Of a stretch of 64,000 nt of DNA, positions 49,519-58,445 are shown one piece after another. A model generated the notes under the pieces. It did no database searches, was not told the DNA's origin, and saw only the letters and a program-made list of their open reading frames with translations. The translations under genes were made by a program, and so were the position numbers. The stretch's first letter is position 1; every line of letters begins with the position of its first letter. Origin of the DNA: Fictibacillus nanhaiensis (GTDB lineage: Bacteria > Bacillota > Bacilli > Bacillales > Fictibacillaceae); NCBI GenBank assembly GCA_017052515.1, contig JAFHKR010000039.1, forward strand, positions 124,001 to 188,000, given 5' to 3'.

Positions 49519-50268
49519 ATGATGACCAAGATTGTACTTAGTTTCATATTTGCGATTGGATTTGCTCTTGTTCATTTAAGCTCAAAGTACTTGAGTTATA
49601 TAAAAGAATCTCTTCAAAGTAAGTTTTTATCATTTGCGGGAGGAGTAGCGGTTTCTTATGTTTTCCTTCATCTTCTACCTGATTTGAGCCACTATCAACA
49701 AAAGGTAGGAGAAAGACTTGATCATGGAATCGGTCAATACTTAGAAGACCATATCTATTTAATTGCGGTGCTCGGTCTTGCTCTTTTTTATGGACTAGAG
49801 AGGTTGGTTAAGAATTCTAAGAAGAAACAAGGCGGACAATCAAACTCTGAAGATGTTGCTGTTTCTTCTGGTGTTTTCTGGGTACATATGGCATCATTCT
49901 TTTTTTACAATGCCGTTATTGGTTATTTGCTCATCAGAGAAGAGTACGAGACGAAATGGGGAATGTTTTTCTTCTTTTTGGCATTGAGCATTCACTTTGT
50001 CGCTAATGATCACGGCCTCAGGAAGGATCACAAACAAAAATATGACAAGTATGGACGAGTGCTGCTTACAGTTGCGATTTTAATTGGTTGGGGTATCGGG
50101 GCGATCACGGTAGTTCATGAACTGATCGTATCTATACTAGTTGCACTGTTAGCAGGAGGAATCATATTAAACGTTCTAAAAGAAGAACTGCCAGACGATC
50201 AGGAAAGCAGTTTTATAGCGTTTATTGCAGGTTTAGCTGGCTTTTCAGTACTTATGATGTTGGTATGA
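49519..50268 (+). CDS. ZIP-like membrane protein
   Basis: About 249 residues with 7-8 membrane helices. FLSFAGGVAVSYVFLHLLPDL and HFVANDHGLRKDHKQKY resemble ZIP helices that line the metal path, and LLAGGIILNVLKEELP resembles the later ZIP HxxxE-type helix with the His replaced by Asn. So the canonical zinc ligands are only partly kept. It may transport another cation or act as a sensor. GAGGAG precedes tandem ATGs at 49519 and 49522. Confidence 0.75.
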   Translation: MMTKIVLSFIFAIGFALVHLSSKYLSYIKESLQSKFLSFAGGVAVSYVFLHLLPDLSHYQQKVGERLDHGIGQYLEDHIYLIAVLGLALFYGLERLVKNSKKKQGGQSNSEDVAVSSGVFWVHMASFFFYNAVIGYLLIREEYETKWGMFFFFLALSIHFVANDHGLRKDHKQKYDKYGRVLLTVAILIGWGIGAITVVHELIVSILVALLAGGIILNVLKEELPDDQESSFIAFIAGLAGFSVLMMLV

Positions 50269-50272
50269 ATTA

Positions 50273-50686
50273 TTAGTCGTTCATTTTTTGAAAAAGCTCG
50301 TTTAAAGTTGCAAAGAGTAGCTTTTCTTTTGATGTTAATGGTGACAGCGATGTAGAAATGATTTCGTTTTTTTTAATCAACAACCTGTTAATTTCTTGAA
50401 ATCCGGTCTCAGTCAATGATACATATACTTTTCTTCGATCTGTTTCTGTATATTGCCGATGCACCATTTCTTTTTTTGAAAGCCGATCAATAATAATAGA
50501 AGTTGAAGCTGGGGTAATATCTATTTTTTCAGCCAATTCTGTAACGGTTTGTGTATGGTTTTCAAGTAGATAGATCATGGTTTCAATTTGAAGATAATTT
50601 AGTTTTTCATCATGAAGAAATGACTCTTTAAAGTTTTTTACATATTTGATCAGTTCATCTATCTCATAGTTGTCGTTGTTAGTCAT
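50273..50686 (-). CDS. MarR family transcriptional regulator
   Basis: A 137-residue MarR protein: TVTELAEKIDITPASTSIII as helix-turn-helix and VHRQYTETDRRKVYVSLTETG as the wing. AGGAGA with 7-nt spacing selects the ATG at 50686. It lies after the DHA2 efflux gene in the same direction, but a terminator separates them. It is the likely regulator of that efflux gene, by position. Confidence 0.9.
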   Translation of the reverse strand: MTNNDNYEIDELIKYVKNFKESFLHDEKLNYLQIETMIYLLENHTQTVTELAEKIDITPASTSIIIDRLSKKEMVHRQYTETDRRKVYVSLTETGFQEINRLLIKKNEIISTSLSPLTSKEKLLFATLNELFQKMND

Positions 50687-50715
50687 TATCATTCTCCTAA
50701 GTATTAAAGTAAAAG

Positions 50716-50745
50716 AAAAGACGACACTTCTTATTAAGTGCCGTC
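50716..50745 (-). terminator. terminator between efflux and MarR genes
   Basis: On the minus strand GACGGCACTT pairs with AAGTGTCGTC (one G-U), followed by TTTTCTTTT. The MarR gene must therefore have read-through or its own promoter. Confidence 0.8.
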
Positions 50746-50870
50746 TCATTAAAATTGGTTTATTATCTATATCATTCTTCTTCACATTGTTTACTCATGT
50801 GCTTACTGTAACATAGGTGAATGCGTTGTTCAATTTGAAATAAATGGATACTCACTCTGAAAAGTTGTAA

Positions 50871-52334
50871 CTAACGAACATTGGAGGACTTAGTTTCTCC
50901 ATTTTTGTATTTTAAAAGAAGTAAGGAGATGCCAATCCCAATTAAGGTTAATAGGAGAGTCACTCCATAAATCGCATGAACCCCAGAAGCGATTATTTCT
51001 TGAAGTTGACCCAATTGGCTACTTGGAAGTTCACCACCATGTTCAAAAGAAGCATTGAGGTCAAGATTCTGTCCGGCTCTTTCAGCTTTAGAAATCGTGA
51101 TTAAGTTAAAAATGGTACCGAACACAGCTGATCCGAGTGTTTGGCTGAATGTGTTGGTAAACGTATTGGATGCCACCGCTACTCCGCGTTTATTTGATGG
51201 TACAGAAGCTTGGATGATCAGCATGTATATCGGTGTGATTAGTCCCATCCCAAGTCCTAGAATACCCGATGCCACATAGATTAAGTAGGTTGGAGAATGA
51301 GCATCCAACAGATAGAAAAGGAGGGAGGCTGCACTTACGACGCTAATCCCAAGAGTAATAATCCAATTGTCCTTTAACCGTCCGACTAAATTCCCCGCAA
51401 CGAGTGAACCTAGTGTCCACATTACTGGAAGTGGCATTAGGACAAAACCAGCTTGTGTAGCAGTTTTCCCCATCACACCTTGGCTCCAGATCGGTAAATA
51501 GATTGTGATACAGATGACAACTGCACCAGAGATCAATGTGAGTGAGTTGACGATCAGCACGCTTTTATTAGTGAACAGGTTAAGAGGGATGAGTGGTTCA
51601 GGTGATCTTTTTTCAATATAAGCAAACAGTGTATAAAGCAGGATGGCCGTTAGGAATAGCCCAATAATGATGGGATTGCTCCAATCTTGAGTTTGGCTTC
51701 CTGTTAAAAGGGCATAAAGAAAGGCGATCGTACCAAGAGAAAACGTGACAGCACCCCAATAATCAATGTATGGTTTACCTTTTGTAAGATTTTCTTTGTA
51801 GTTCGCTGCGAGCATAAAGAAAGCAAGAAGTCCGAACGGAATATTCAAGAAAAATATATATCGCCAGGACAGCGTGTCAACAAGAAAGCCACCAGCTAGA
51901 GGTCCTAACACACCAGCAACGCCCCATACGGCCGAGATCCAACCTTGTGCTTTCGCTCTTTCTTTTGCTTCAGCATACAGATCCCCGATAATTGTCATCG
52001 TGATCGGCATAACTGCACCAGCACCAAGACCTTGAATCGCACGATAGAAAATAAGTTGTTCCATAGTCATGGCAATTCCACAAAGAGCAGATCCGATTAA
52101 AAAAAGAACGATGCCCGCAAGAATTACCTTTTTCCGGCCGAATAAATCAGCCAGCTTTCCGTAGATCGGTGTCGAAACCGCCGTTGCAAGCATATACACC
52201 GCGTATACCCAACTAACAAGTTCAATGCCAGAAAGATCACTTGTTATACGCGGAATGGCAGTACTCACAATCGTACCTTCCATTGCAGCCAGAACAGTAA
52301 CAAGCAATAAAGCGGTCATAATTTGTTTTCTCAT
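50871..52334 (-). CDS. DHA2-type MFS multidrug efflux transporter
   Basis: A 487-residue protein with 14 predicted helices, the EmrB/QacA size. Visible motifs: LDG-type region replaced by MEGTIVSTAIPRITSDL, YGKLADLFGRKKVIL (motif A), YRAIQGLGAGAVMPITMTII (motif B) and WRYIFFLNIPFGL (motif C region GPLAGGFLVDTLSWR). It exports hydrophobic drugs with protons. AGGAGG is 6 nt before the ATG at 52334. MarR gene downstream. Confidence 0.94.
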   Translation of the reverse strand: MRKQIMTALLLVTVLAAMEGTIVSTAIPRITSDLSGIELVSWVYAVYMLATAVSTPIYGKLADLFGRKKVILAGIVLFLIGSALCGIAMTMEQLIFYRAIQGLGAGAVMPITMTIIGDLYAEAKERAKAQGWISAVWGVAGVLGPLAGGFLVDTLSWRYIFFLNIPFGLLAFFMLAANYKENLTKGKPYIDYWGAVTFSLGTIAFLYALLTGSQTQDWSNPIIIGLFLTAILLYTLFAYIEKRSPEPLIPLNLFTNKSVLIVNSLTLISGAVVICITIYLPIWSQGVMGKTATQAGFVLMPLPVMWTLGSLVAGNLVGRLKDNWIITLGISVVSAASLLFYLLDAHSPTYLIYVASGILGLGMGLITPIYMLIIQASVPSNKRGVAVASNTFTNTFSQTLGSAVFGTIFNLITISKAERAGQNLDLNASFEHGGELPSSQLGQLQEIIASGVHAIYGVTLLLTLIGIGISLLLLKYKNGETKSSNVR

Positions 52335-52501
52335 ATCGGTCCTCCTTGGCATAAAAATATATCAAAATCATAAGTAGTTTACTTAGTTAAATGATTAGTA
52401 AAAAAAGAGTATAACCAAGAAATTAGTTTATCATGTCATTGGAGGATTAGCCATCTTGAGGTATTGCTGGAAGGGGATGGATTAGGCACGGAGCTGTAAT
52501 T

Positions 52502-52575
52502 GGACAGATTATTTCAGACATTGGACAGATAATCCTCTAGAACGGACAGATTATCGTCTAGATTGGACAGATTAC
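52502..52575. repeat. array D: four GGACAGAT repeats at exact 21-bp spacing
   Basis: GGACAGAT starts at 52502, 52523, 52544 and 52565, each 21 bp apart; the first, third and fourth continue as TTA. A further GGACGAATTA at 52594 is out of phase. It lies in the 327-bp divergent spacer between the DHA2 efflux gene and the AAA ATPase gene. Core differs from arrays A-C but the period is the same. Confidence 0.92.
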
Positions 52576-52661
52576 AGATAACGAGTGTAATCGGGACGAA
52601 TTATGACTGAAGACGGTAAACGGCTAATCGAGTTTGTTATACTTTTTAATAGGTGATGCTA

Positions 52662-53387
52662 ATGTTTTTAAGAAGAATTAAGCTGTTGCGTGATGAAATT
52701 AAATCGTTTAAAGAATATCCATTCTCCATTCCTGCAATCAGCAAACTGGATGAGATACATCTCGAAAAGAACGTGACTTTTTTTGTGGGCGAGAATGGAA
52801 CAGGGAAATCGACTCTGTTAGAAGGGATCGCGGACAAGTGTGACTTTCATACAGCGGGCGGTGGTCGCAACAATATGTATGACGTGTATGCTTCAGAATC
52901 AGAGCTAGGAAATTATATTCGGCTTTCGTGGTTGCCTAAAGTATCAAACGGGTTCTTTTTACGCGCAGAATCGTTCTACAGCTTTGCCACTCATCTTGAA
53001 GAAGTAGACGATACAGGATTCCGTGATTATGGAGGGCGGTCCCTTCACAAACAATCTCATGGTGAATCCTTTCTGTCTCTTTTTTTGAATCGTTTTAAAG
53101 GGAAAGCGATCTACTTGCTAGATGAACCTGAGGCGGCTCTTTCACCTTCGAGACAGCTCACCTTCTTGAAGATTATTCATGGTCTAACCACTCAAGGTGA
53201 TACGCAGTTTATCATTGTCACTCATTCTCCGATCTTATTAGGTTATCCGAATGCGGATATACTAAGTTTCAATGATGGAAAGATATCTACCATAGACTAT
53301 GAATCCACAGATCATTTTCAAGTAACCAAGTACTTTTTAAATAATAGAGAGAAGATGATGAAAGAGCTTCTTAAAGACGATGATTAA
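52662..53387 (+). CDS. AAA family (ABC-type) ATPase
   Basis: A 241-residue single-domain ATPase of the SMC/ABC-like AAA class. Walker A FFVGENGTGKSTLLEGIA, signature-like KQSHGESFLSLFLNRF, Walker B IYLLDEPEAALSPSRQ and a switch His in VTHSPILLGYP. No coiled coil, TOPRIM or nuclease domain, and no effector gene adjacent, so a defence role is not supported. Such stand-alone proteins are common; function unknown. ATG 52662 follows AGGTGAT. Confidence 0.85.
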   Translation: MFLRRIKLLRDEIKSFKEYPFSIPAISKLDEIHLEKNVTFFVGENGTGKSTLLEGIADKCDFHTAGGGRNNMYDVYASESELGNYIRLSWLPKVSNGFFLRAESFYSFATHLEEVDDTGFRDYGGRSLHKQSHGESFLSLFLNRFKGKAIYLLDEPEAALSPSRQLTFLKIIHGLTTQGDTQFIIVTHSPILLGYPNADILSFNDGKISTIDYESTDHFQVTKYFLNNREKMMKELLKDDD

Positions 53388-53418
53388 TATATTTTGAAAA
53401 AGATAGCAATAAAGCAAG

Positions 53419-53447
53419 GAGAACTAGCATTTATGTATCTAGTTCTC
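53419..53447. terminator. hairpin between convergent ATPase and GNAT genes
   Basis: GAGAACTAG (53419-53427) pairs perfectly with CTAGTTCTC (53439-53447). The T tract is weak on both strands; the stop of the GNAT gene lies inside it. Confidence 0.55.
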
Positions 53448-54093
53448 TATTTGTCGTTAATTCAAACGGATCATAGATCATTACAAAAGTAGAGAAGGGG
53501 ATCTGATCACTCGTAATCTCTTCAACGAGTGAGAAGCCTAAGTGTTTATAGATTCTCACATTTTGCAGTGTTTCTGTTTGAAGCAAACAAAAGGTTCTTT
53601 TTTGGTTGGTTTCTGCAACAGCGGCACTCATCATAGTGGTCATGTGACCTTGATGTCGGTGGTGTGGGTCTACGCACACTGAATCGACCAACAGAAAGTT
53701 TTCATAGTTTTTCTTATAATAGTTAAGTTTGCTGTTGGATGGTTGTAAACGACTCGCTTTTCTCAAAAAATCTACCATAGATAGTTGTATGAAAACACCG
53801 GGCAGACGAAATGCGCATGATAGAGCAGCAAGTATTAATTTTCCTACCTTTGTTTTCTCTCCGTGCTGAGATACACAAAAAAGTCCTTCTACTTCATCAG
53901 ACGTTACATACAGTGAGCCGTTGGATTGTAGAATTCGAAGGACCATTGGAAAGACGGAACGTAAAATTTTTCTTCTTTTATGCGGGATAGGAAAAAAATA
54001 CACAAACATCGGATTATCAATAAACGAATTTGTTAGAACTTCAGTTGCTTTTTTGAAGTGTTTTTTTTGTAGTGTCTTTAAGTGATCATACAT
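53431..54093 (-). CDS. GNAT family N-acetyltransferase
   Basis: A 220-residue GNAT protein: an N-terminal EVLTNSFIDNPMFVYFFP segment, then VDSVCVDPHHRHQGHMTTMM as motif A (with the usual RGxG replaced by HQGH) and LQNVRIYKHLGFSLVEE. The organisation resembles the Bacillus puromycin-acetyltransferase-like subgroup. GGAGGGAG precedes the ATG by 8 nt. Substrate unknown. Confidence 0.87.
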   Translation of the reverse strand: MYDHLKTLQKKHFKKATEVLTNSFIDNPMFVYFFPIPHKRRKILRSVFPMVLRILQSNGSLYVTSDEVEGLFCVSQHGEKTKVGKLILAALSCAFRLPGVFIQLSMVDFLRKASRLQPSNSKLNYYKKNYENFLLVDSVCVDPHHRHQGHMTTMMSAAVAETNQKRTFCLLQTETLQNVRIYKHLGFSLVEEITSDQIPFSTFVMIYDPFELTTNRELDT

Positions 54094-54221
54094 GAAGTAA
54101 ACTCCCTCCGGTGATGAAACCCGATATGTCAGCTAGACAAGCATTAAAAGAAATGGTATTACTGGGAAAAAACCAACTTCTATGTTAAGTTATGTGAATA
54201 TTCTAAAAAGGTGGTTGGAAG

Positions 54222-54557
54222 ATGGTTAATTATGACGGAAAAGTATTCGTGTCTGTTCAAAACTCTTCAAACGGTGAAGTATCCTCACAAACAGCGTTTT
54301 ACTACAAACAAGACGGAAACATTGTAACGGCTTCATACGGGGGTGGAGAAATCTTAAAAGGAACATTAATTGGAATTGTGAATGAAGATAGCAGCTTAAA
54401 CTTCAGGTACAATCATGTGAACACGTCTGATGAAATAAAAGGTGGAGCATGTACTTCCCAACCAGAGATATTAATAGATGGAAGAATAAGATTGTATGAA
54501 AAATGGAGATGGGCAGAGGGAAGTTCTGGAGAGTCCGTCATAGAGGAAGTGAAATAA
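54222..54557 (+). CDS. small beta-rich protein of unknown function
   Basis: A 111-residue protein: [20 protein letters not shown], then [20 protein letters not shown] and [14 protein letters not shown], then [16 protein letters not shown]. Repeating strand-turn-strand segments suggest a small calycin-like barrel. Database relatives are sometimes labelled n-acetylglutamate synthase, which nothing in the sequence supports. GGTGGTTGG lies before the ATG; a terminator follows. Confidence 0.75.
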   Translation: MVNYDGKVFVSVQNSSNGEVSSQTAFYYKQDGNIVTASYGGGEILKGTLIGIVNEDSSLNFRYNHVNTSDEIKGGACTSQPEILIDGRIRLYEKWRWAEGSSGESVIEEVK

Positions 54558-54560
54558 ATT

Positions 54561-54590
54561 AAAAAACGCTCACTATGGAGCGTTTTTTAG
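54561..54590. terminator. terminator between convergent genes
   Basis: AAAAAACGCTC (54560-54570) pairs with GAGCGTTTTTT (54577-54587), usable in both directions; the YvbW-like permease ends just beyond it. Confidence 0.9.
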
Positions 54591-54594
54591 CCGT

Positions 54595-55965
54595 TTAACT
54601 TGCCGCTTCTTTTTTAATGTATAGCGTTTTTCTTCTCACCAAGTAAGTTGCAGTGATTAGGAAATAAATAAGTAATGTAACGATCGTAATCACAGGAGAT
54701 GTTGTTAACACGATACCGATTAATATGGCAAGTAAAGATAGAATGGCAATCCATGTTGTATAAGGAAACCATTTTACATAATAGCCCGATAACTGTTCTT
54801 TCCTTTTTCTTGATTTCAAATGAGCAAAGGAAATGATCAACCATATGAACAATACGGTGTAGCCGAGTGATCCCATAAGATAGTTAAAGGTTTTGTCACC
54901 AGCAAAAATAGAAATTAGTACACCTGCATAAAGGGATGCTGTACACAGCAGAATTGCGACAAAAGGAACTTTTTTAGATGAAAGTCGAGCGAAAATCTGA
55001 GGAACACGTCCATCTACGGCTTGTGTATACAACACACGTGATGAACCATATAACCCTGAGTTCATGGATGAGATGATCGCAAGAAGAATCACACCATTCA
55101 TCACATGATCTGCACCAGGAATTCCAATCATCTGAAAAACCATGACAAAAGGACTTTCATTCACGCCGTTTACTTTGTCCCAAGGAATTAAGCCAACGAT
55201 GATAAAGAACGGAAACAAGTAAAAGGCTATGATTCGAGTTAATGTACTGCGAACAGCTTGTGGAACTACTTTTTCTGGATTCTTCGTTTCAGCTAAGGTT
55301 ACACCGATAATCTCCGTTCCACCATACGAGTAGATCACCACTAACATAGCTGTCATAAGACCTGCTGAACCGTTCGGAAAGAATCCACCCTGCTCTGTTA
55401 AGTTCGTGAAGTTCGGTGCAACATGGTCACCAAACGATACGAATAAAAGCAAAAGTCCTGAAAGAATAAAAATGACGATTACACTGATCTTAATAAGTGC
55501 TAACCAGTATTCCGTCTCAGCAAATATTTTAACGGATAATAGATTTACGATCGTGACTGCGACTGAAACCAAAAAGGCTAGCATCCAAATCGGGGTATCA
55601 GGGAACCAATATTGAAGAAAAATTGCTGCCACTACAGCTTCGGCCGCAATGTTTAAAACCCACATCTTCCAATAGATCCAATCTAGAAAGTAAGCGGGAA
55701 ACATACCTAAAGCAGATTGAACAAGATCCCGAAACGTTCGGGCACCACTGTTTTGAACGGCCATCTCTGCTAACCCTTGCATTACAAATAATAAGATGAT
55801 TCCGCCGATTAAATAGGCTAGAACAACGGAAGGACCTGCTGTATCAATAGCGGCACTGCTTCCTTTAAAAAGTCCGGCTCCGATACTACCACCAAGAGCC
55901 ATCATCATGATGTGACGAGAAGTCATCGTTCGTTGTAAGTTCTCTGTGCTTTTTTTCATCTTCAT
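54595..55965 (-). CDS. yvbW: amino acid permease, YvbW-like (probable leucine permease)
   Basis: A 456-residue APC-family permease with 12 helices. MMALGGSIGAGLFKGSSAAI is helix 1 with the substrate-binding GSIGAG; GPSVVLAYLIGGIILL and VVIYSYGGTEIIGVTLAETK (helix 6) follow. The family alone would leave the substrate open. The leader is a T-box whose specifier reads CTC (Leu), as in B. subtilis yvbW, so transport of leucine or a related branched-chain amino acid is the best guess. AGGAG lies 5 nt before the ATG at 55965. It is expressed when uncharged tRNA-Leu builds up. Confidence 0.85.
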   Translation of the reverse strand: MKMKKSTENLQRTMTSRHIMMMALGGSIGAGLFKGSSAAIDTAGPSVVLAYLIGGIILLFVMQGLAEMAVQNSGARTFRDLVQSALGMFPAYFLDWIYWKMWVLNIAAEAVVAAIFLQYWFPDTPIWMLAFLVSVAVTIVNLLSVKIFAETEYWLALIKISVIVIFILSGLLLLFVSFGDHVAPNFTNLTEQGGFFPNGSAGLMTAMLVVIYSYGGTEIIGVTLAETKNPEKVVPQAVRSTLTRIIAFYLFPFFIIVGLIPWDKVNGVNESPFVMVFQMIGIPGADHVMNGVILLAIISSMNSGLYGSSRVLYTQAVDGRVPQIFARLSSKKVPFVAILLCTASLYAGVLISIFAGDKTFNYLMGSLGYTVLFIWLIISFAHLKSRKRKEQLSGYYVKWFPYTTWIAILSLLAILIGIVLTTSPVITIVTLLIYFLITATYLVRRKTLYIKKEAAS

Positions 55966-56002
55966 AACCTCTCCTAAAGTGATGTTAGAATCTATAAAAC
56001 AA

Positions 56003-56062
56003 ATAACAAAAAAGGCTTATCGTCTCTGATCTCGGTTGTGAGAAAAGAGACGATAAGCCTTT
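56003..56062 (-). terminator. T-box-controlled terminator
   Basis: A perfect 16-bp stem: AAAGGCTTATCGTCTC at 56062-56047 (as read on the minus strand) with GAGACGATAAGCCTTT at 56026-56011, followed by a U-rich tract. It lies between the T-box sequence and the permease start. Confidence 0.92.
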
Positions 56063-56265
56063 GGCTGACCGCGGTACCACTCTTGTTGATTCGTCATAGA
56101 ATCCTGCTTGTAGAACCTGTTAACGAAGGTTAGTCGTCAAAACATAGAGAACGCGTTCTTTCTGTCTTGCTGCTCCAGGGCGAGTTCAAAGTTTTCATAG
56201 ACTGCGTTCCACCAACCCGCAGCTCTCTATCCTACAAAATGACTTTTACTACTCCCGTTCGTTGC
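56011..56265 (-). promoter_or_regulatory. T-box riboswitch, leucine specifier
   Basis: On the minus strand the T-box AAGAGTGGTACCGCG is at 56084-56070, complementary to the tRNA acceptor end. Upstream is Stem I with AGAGAGCTGCGGGTTGGTGG (AG-bulge and distal loop, about 56227-56208). The specifier region reads TGAA-CTC-GCCCTGGAG, with CTC at 56184-56182, a leucine codon, followed by the usual purine. Uncharged tRNA-Leu (anticodon GAG) would pair with both sites and prevent terminator formation, so that the permease is transcribed when leucine is short. Confidence 0.92.
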
Positions 56266-56433
56266 TTTTATCTAATGATTATTCAGAATAATATGGATTA
56301 CTATAAAGGCTATATCTTGGGCTTGTCAACACAAAAATTTTTTAAGAACGATGATAGGTATGATGGAAACGGTATCATTAAATCAATTTTTAAATGATTA
56401 CAAACTGTTATAAAGATGTATTAGGCAAAATAA

Positions 56434-56471
56434 AAAAGGTGCTGGAGGTTATGAAATCCCCCCAGCACCGC
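56434..56471 (-). terminator. terminator of the lipoprotein gene
   Basis: On the minus strand GGTGCTGG (56470-56463) pairs with CCAGCACC (56446-56439), followed by TTTTTTATTTT. Confidence 0.85.
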
Positions 56472-56474
56472 ACT

Positions 56475-57002
56475 TTATTTCTTTATAGCTAGCTTTTGAA
56501 AGTAATATTTTCCTACATGGTTCACTTGTGCATTAAAGTCATTGCGTCCGTTTTCTTTAAAAGAAGGACCACAGCTAGAAGAAGTTACTTGAATAACAGA
56601 ATATTTAATGTCTTCACCGTTTCTTCCTGTAAAACCACCGTTCGATCCAAGACTGATACATTGGTCGTTAATTTCTTTTCGTTTTCCGTTTTTATCCACG
56701 TAATAATATTTATCATTCACAACTCCATAAATCATATCTTTGGTTGACGTGAATGAAACGCCATACTGACTGATCTCTGTATCTTTTAAGACATCCAACG
56801 TCTTTTCTTTTACTGGAATAACCGTATAATCATCTTCTTTTTTTAACGCTGGTTCGTCTGGCATGTTATAGAACGTAAAGATAGAACCCTCGAATCCTTC
56901 GGGAATTAGAAAAATATTGTTCGTAGTCTCTTGTTTATTAAAGCTACATCCTGCTAAAAACAATATAGATATCGCAACCATTATATATTTTTTCAATAGC
57001 AT
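56475..57002 (-). CDS. lipoprotein of unknown function (DUF6843-like)
   Basis: A 175-residue lipoprotein. The signal MLLKKYIMVAISILFLAGCS has a lipobox (LAGC, Cys19). The mature part begins with IFLIPEGFEGSIFTFYNMPD, a strand-turn pattern I associate with the DUF6843 domain, and has two further Cys (QCISLGS and SSSCGPSF) that could form a disulfide. Located outside the membrane. Function unknown. Confidence 0.8.
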   Translation of the reverse strand: MLLKKYIMVAISILFLAGCSFNKQETTNNIFLIPEGFEGSIFTFYNMPDEPALKKEDDYTVIPVKEKTLDVLKDTEISQYGVSFTSTKDMIYGVVNDKYYYVDKNGKRKEINDQCISLGSNGGFTGRNGEDIKYSVIQVTSSSCGPSFKENGRNDFNAQVNHVGKYYFQKLAIKK

Positions 57003-57178
57003 TCACTCTTTCAATTCATTTTCTTTATTGTATCATTGTATCCAAAATTCCAATAACAACTAATAACCTTTCCACAGAATTGTAACGAGTTAAACAAATT
57101 TTTCCAAAATAAACCTTTATTATACCTTCTTTTTGTATAATGAAAATAATAGAACTACAAAATGGGGGTAGAAAGATC

Positions 57179-58027
57179 ATGACAACATTGTTCCAAAACA
57201 ACAAAACGATTGAAGGAAGCGAATTATTAACGCTTTTGACTTCAATAAATAACAAGGAGAAGACATGGGAAGATGTAAATCTAGAAGTTGTATTAGATGC
57301 AATGATTCTTCATATTGGCTCGCCAAATAGTGAACTACGAGAGATGGTTTATCGATCGTTTTATATGTCAATTATTCACGATCAGCTCGACTACGAGATA
57401 GTAAAGAAACTTCTAGATTATAGTTTAAAGCACCTTTTATTTAAAGGAATAGGCGAAAGTGGGACAGATTCTGTTTTCACACGTGCTTTCACAACGATAT
57501 TGATAGCTGTGATCATCAGTAAAGATATCGAAGTGGACTTTCTTCCAAAAGAAACACTTACTGAAGTGAAAAATGAAGTCAAAAAATACATAAAGTTGGA
57601 ACAGGATGTAAGAGGTTATGTACCAGTAAAAGGTTGGGCACACAGCATTGCTCATGTGGCAGATACGTGCGATGAACTGATTAAGAGTGAAAAAATTGAT
57701 GAAGATGAATACTTTCCTATCATTGAAGTGCTTTTGAAAAAATATTGTACGACAGGGACTGGTTTTTTGCATGGAGAAGATGAACGCGTTGCTATAGCTG
57801 TTCTTGCTATGCTAAAAAAAGAGGCTGGGTTAGAAGAATTAAAGCTATTTGTAGAAGGCGTACCCGACCTTTTAAAATCTCAAAAAGAAGAGTTGTCATC
57901 TGAAAAGTACTGGTTTGTGATGGCTAACTGTAAATCCCTATTAAAAAGCCTTTACATAGGAGTTAGTGATGATTCGTTAAGTGGCTCACTCCAAGAAACA
58001 ATTCGAAAGAGCTTATCACAAATTTAA
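57179..58027 (+). CDS. DUF2785 family protein
   Basis: A 282-residue all-helical protein. The family core is RGYVPVKGWAHSIAHVADTC, with HGEDERVAIAVLAML further on. DUF2785 proteins are helical-repeat-like, with conserved His/Asp that might bind a ligand, and have no known role. The ATG at 57179 is chosen because GGGGGTAG lies 8 nt before; the frame reaches back to 57140. Confidence 0.85.
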   Translation: MTTLFQNNKTIEGSELLTLLTSINNKEKTWEDVNLEVVLDAMILHIGSPNSELREMVYRSFYMSIIHDQLDYEIVKKLLDYSLKHLLFKGIGESGTDSVFTRAFTTILIAVIISKDIEVDFLPKETLTEVKNEVKKYIKLEQDVRGYVPVKGWAHSIAHVADTCDELIKSEKIDEDEYFPIIEVLLKKYCTTGTGFLHGEDERVAIAVLAMLKKEAGLEELKLFVEGVPDLLKSQKEELSSEKYWFVMANCKSLLKSLYIGVSDDSLSGSLQETIRKSLSQI

Positions 58028-58036
58028 AGAAGTTAA

Positions 58037-58078
58037 AGGAGGCTCGCTTATTGATAAGAGCACTCAGCCTCCTTTTAT
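58037..58078. terminator. terminator of the DUF2785 gene, shared with hxlR-type gene
   Basis: AAAGGAGGCT (58036-58045) pairs with AGCCTCCTTT (58066-58075); loop of about 20 nt. The convergent HxlR gene ends at 58078. Confidence 0.85.
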
Positions 58079-58413
58079 TATGCTAGATCTCCGTGCTCCG
58101 TTCCCCAATCATGCATTTGCTTTAAAATGGGAAGTAGGGTTGAGCCAAATGAAGTCAATGTATACTCAACCCTTGGTGGAACTGTGTTGTATGATTTCCG
58201 ATCAACAAATCCCTCTTCCTCGAGCTCCTTTAATTGCTGCGAAAGTACTTTATGTGTCACTCCTGGCAACAGGTTTCTTATTTCGTTGTACCGCAGTGTG
58301 CCATCTACACTTAAGTGCCATAGAATAACCGTTTTCCATTTACCACCAATCTTTTGCAATGTATATTCAATCGAGCATTTTAATTTACCATCATCATGTG
58401 TTGATATCTTCAT
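58078..58413 (-). CDS. HxlR family transcriptional regulator
   Basis: A 111-residue HxlR/DUF24 winged helix: CSIEYTLQKIGGKWKTVILW, LRYNEIRNLLPGVTHKVLSQ and the wing KSYNTVPPRVEYTLTSFG. The conserved N-terminal Cys (Cys near residue 13 in KLKCSIE) is the redox- or electrophile-sensing position in YodB, CatR and HypR. ATG 58413 is preferred to GTG 58422 on SD spacing. Divergent from a glyoxalase-family gene that it probably controls. Confidence 0.92.
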   Translation of the reverse strand: MKISTHDDGKLKCSIEYTLQKIGGKWKTVILWHLSVDGTLRYNEIRNLLPGVTHKVLSQQLKELEEEGFVDRKSYNTVPPRVEYTLTSFGSTLLPILKQMHDWGTEHGDLA

Positions 58414-58445
58414 GACCCTCACAGTCCTTTCTTACCTCAAGGATA

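Noticed and set aside
52662-53387. AAA ATPase as part of a defence system
   Set aside because: No nuclease, TOPRIM or effector gene is adjacent; neighbours are a drug-efflux gene and a GNAT gene.
56167-56397. Rightward 76-residue open frame
   Set aside because: It lies antisense to the T-box Stem I and has no ribosome binding site.
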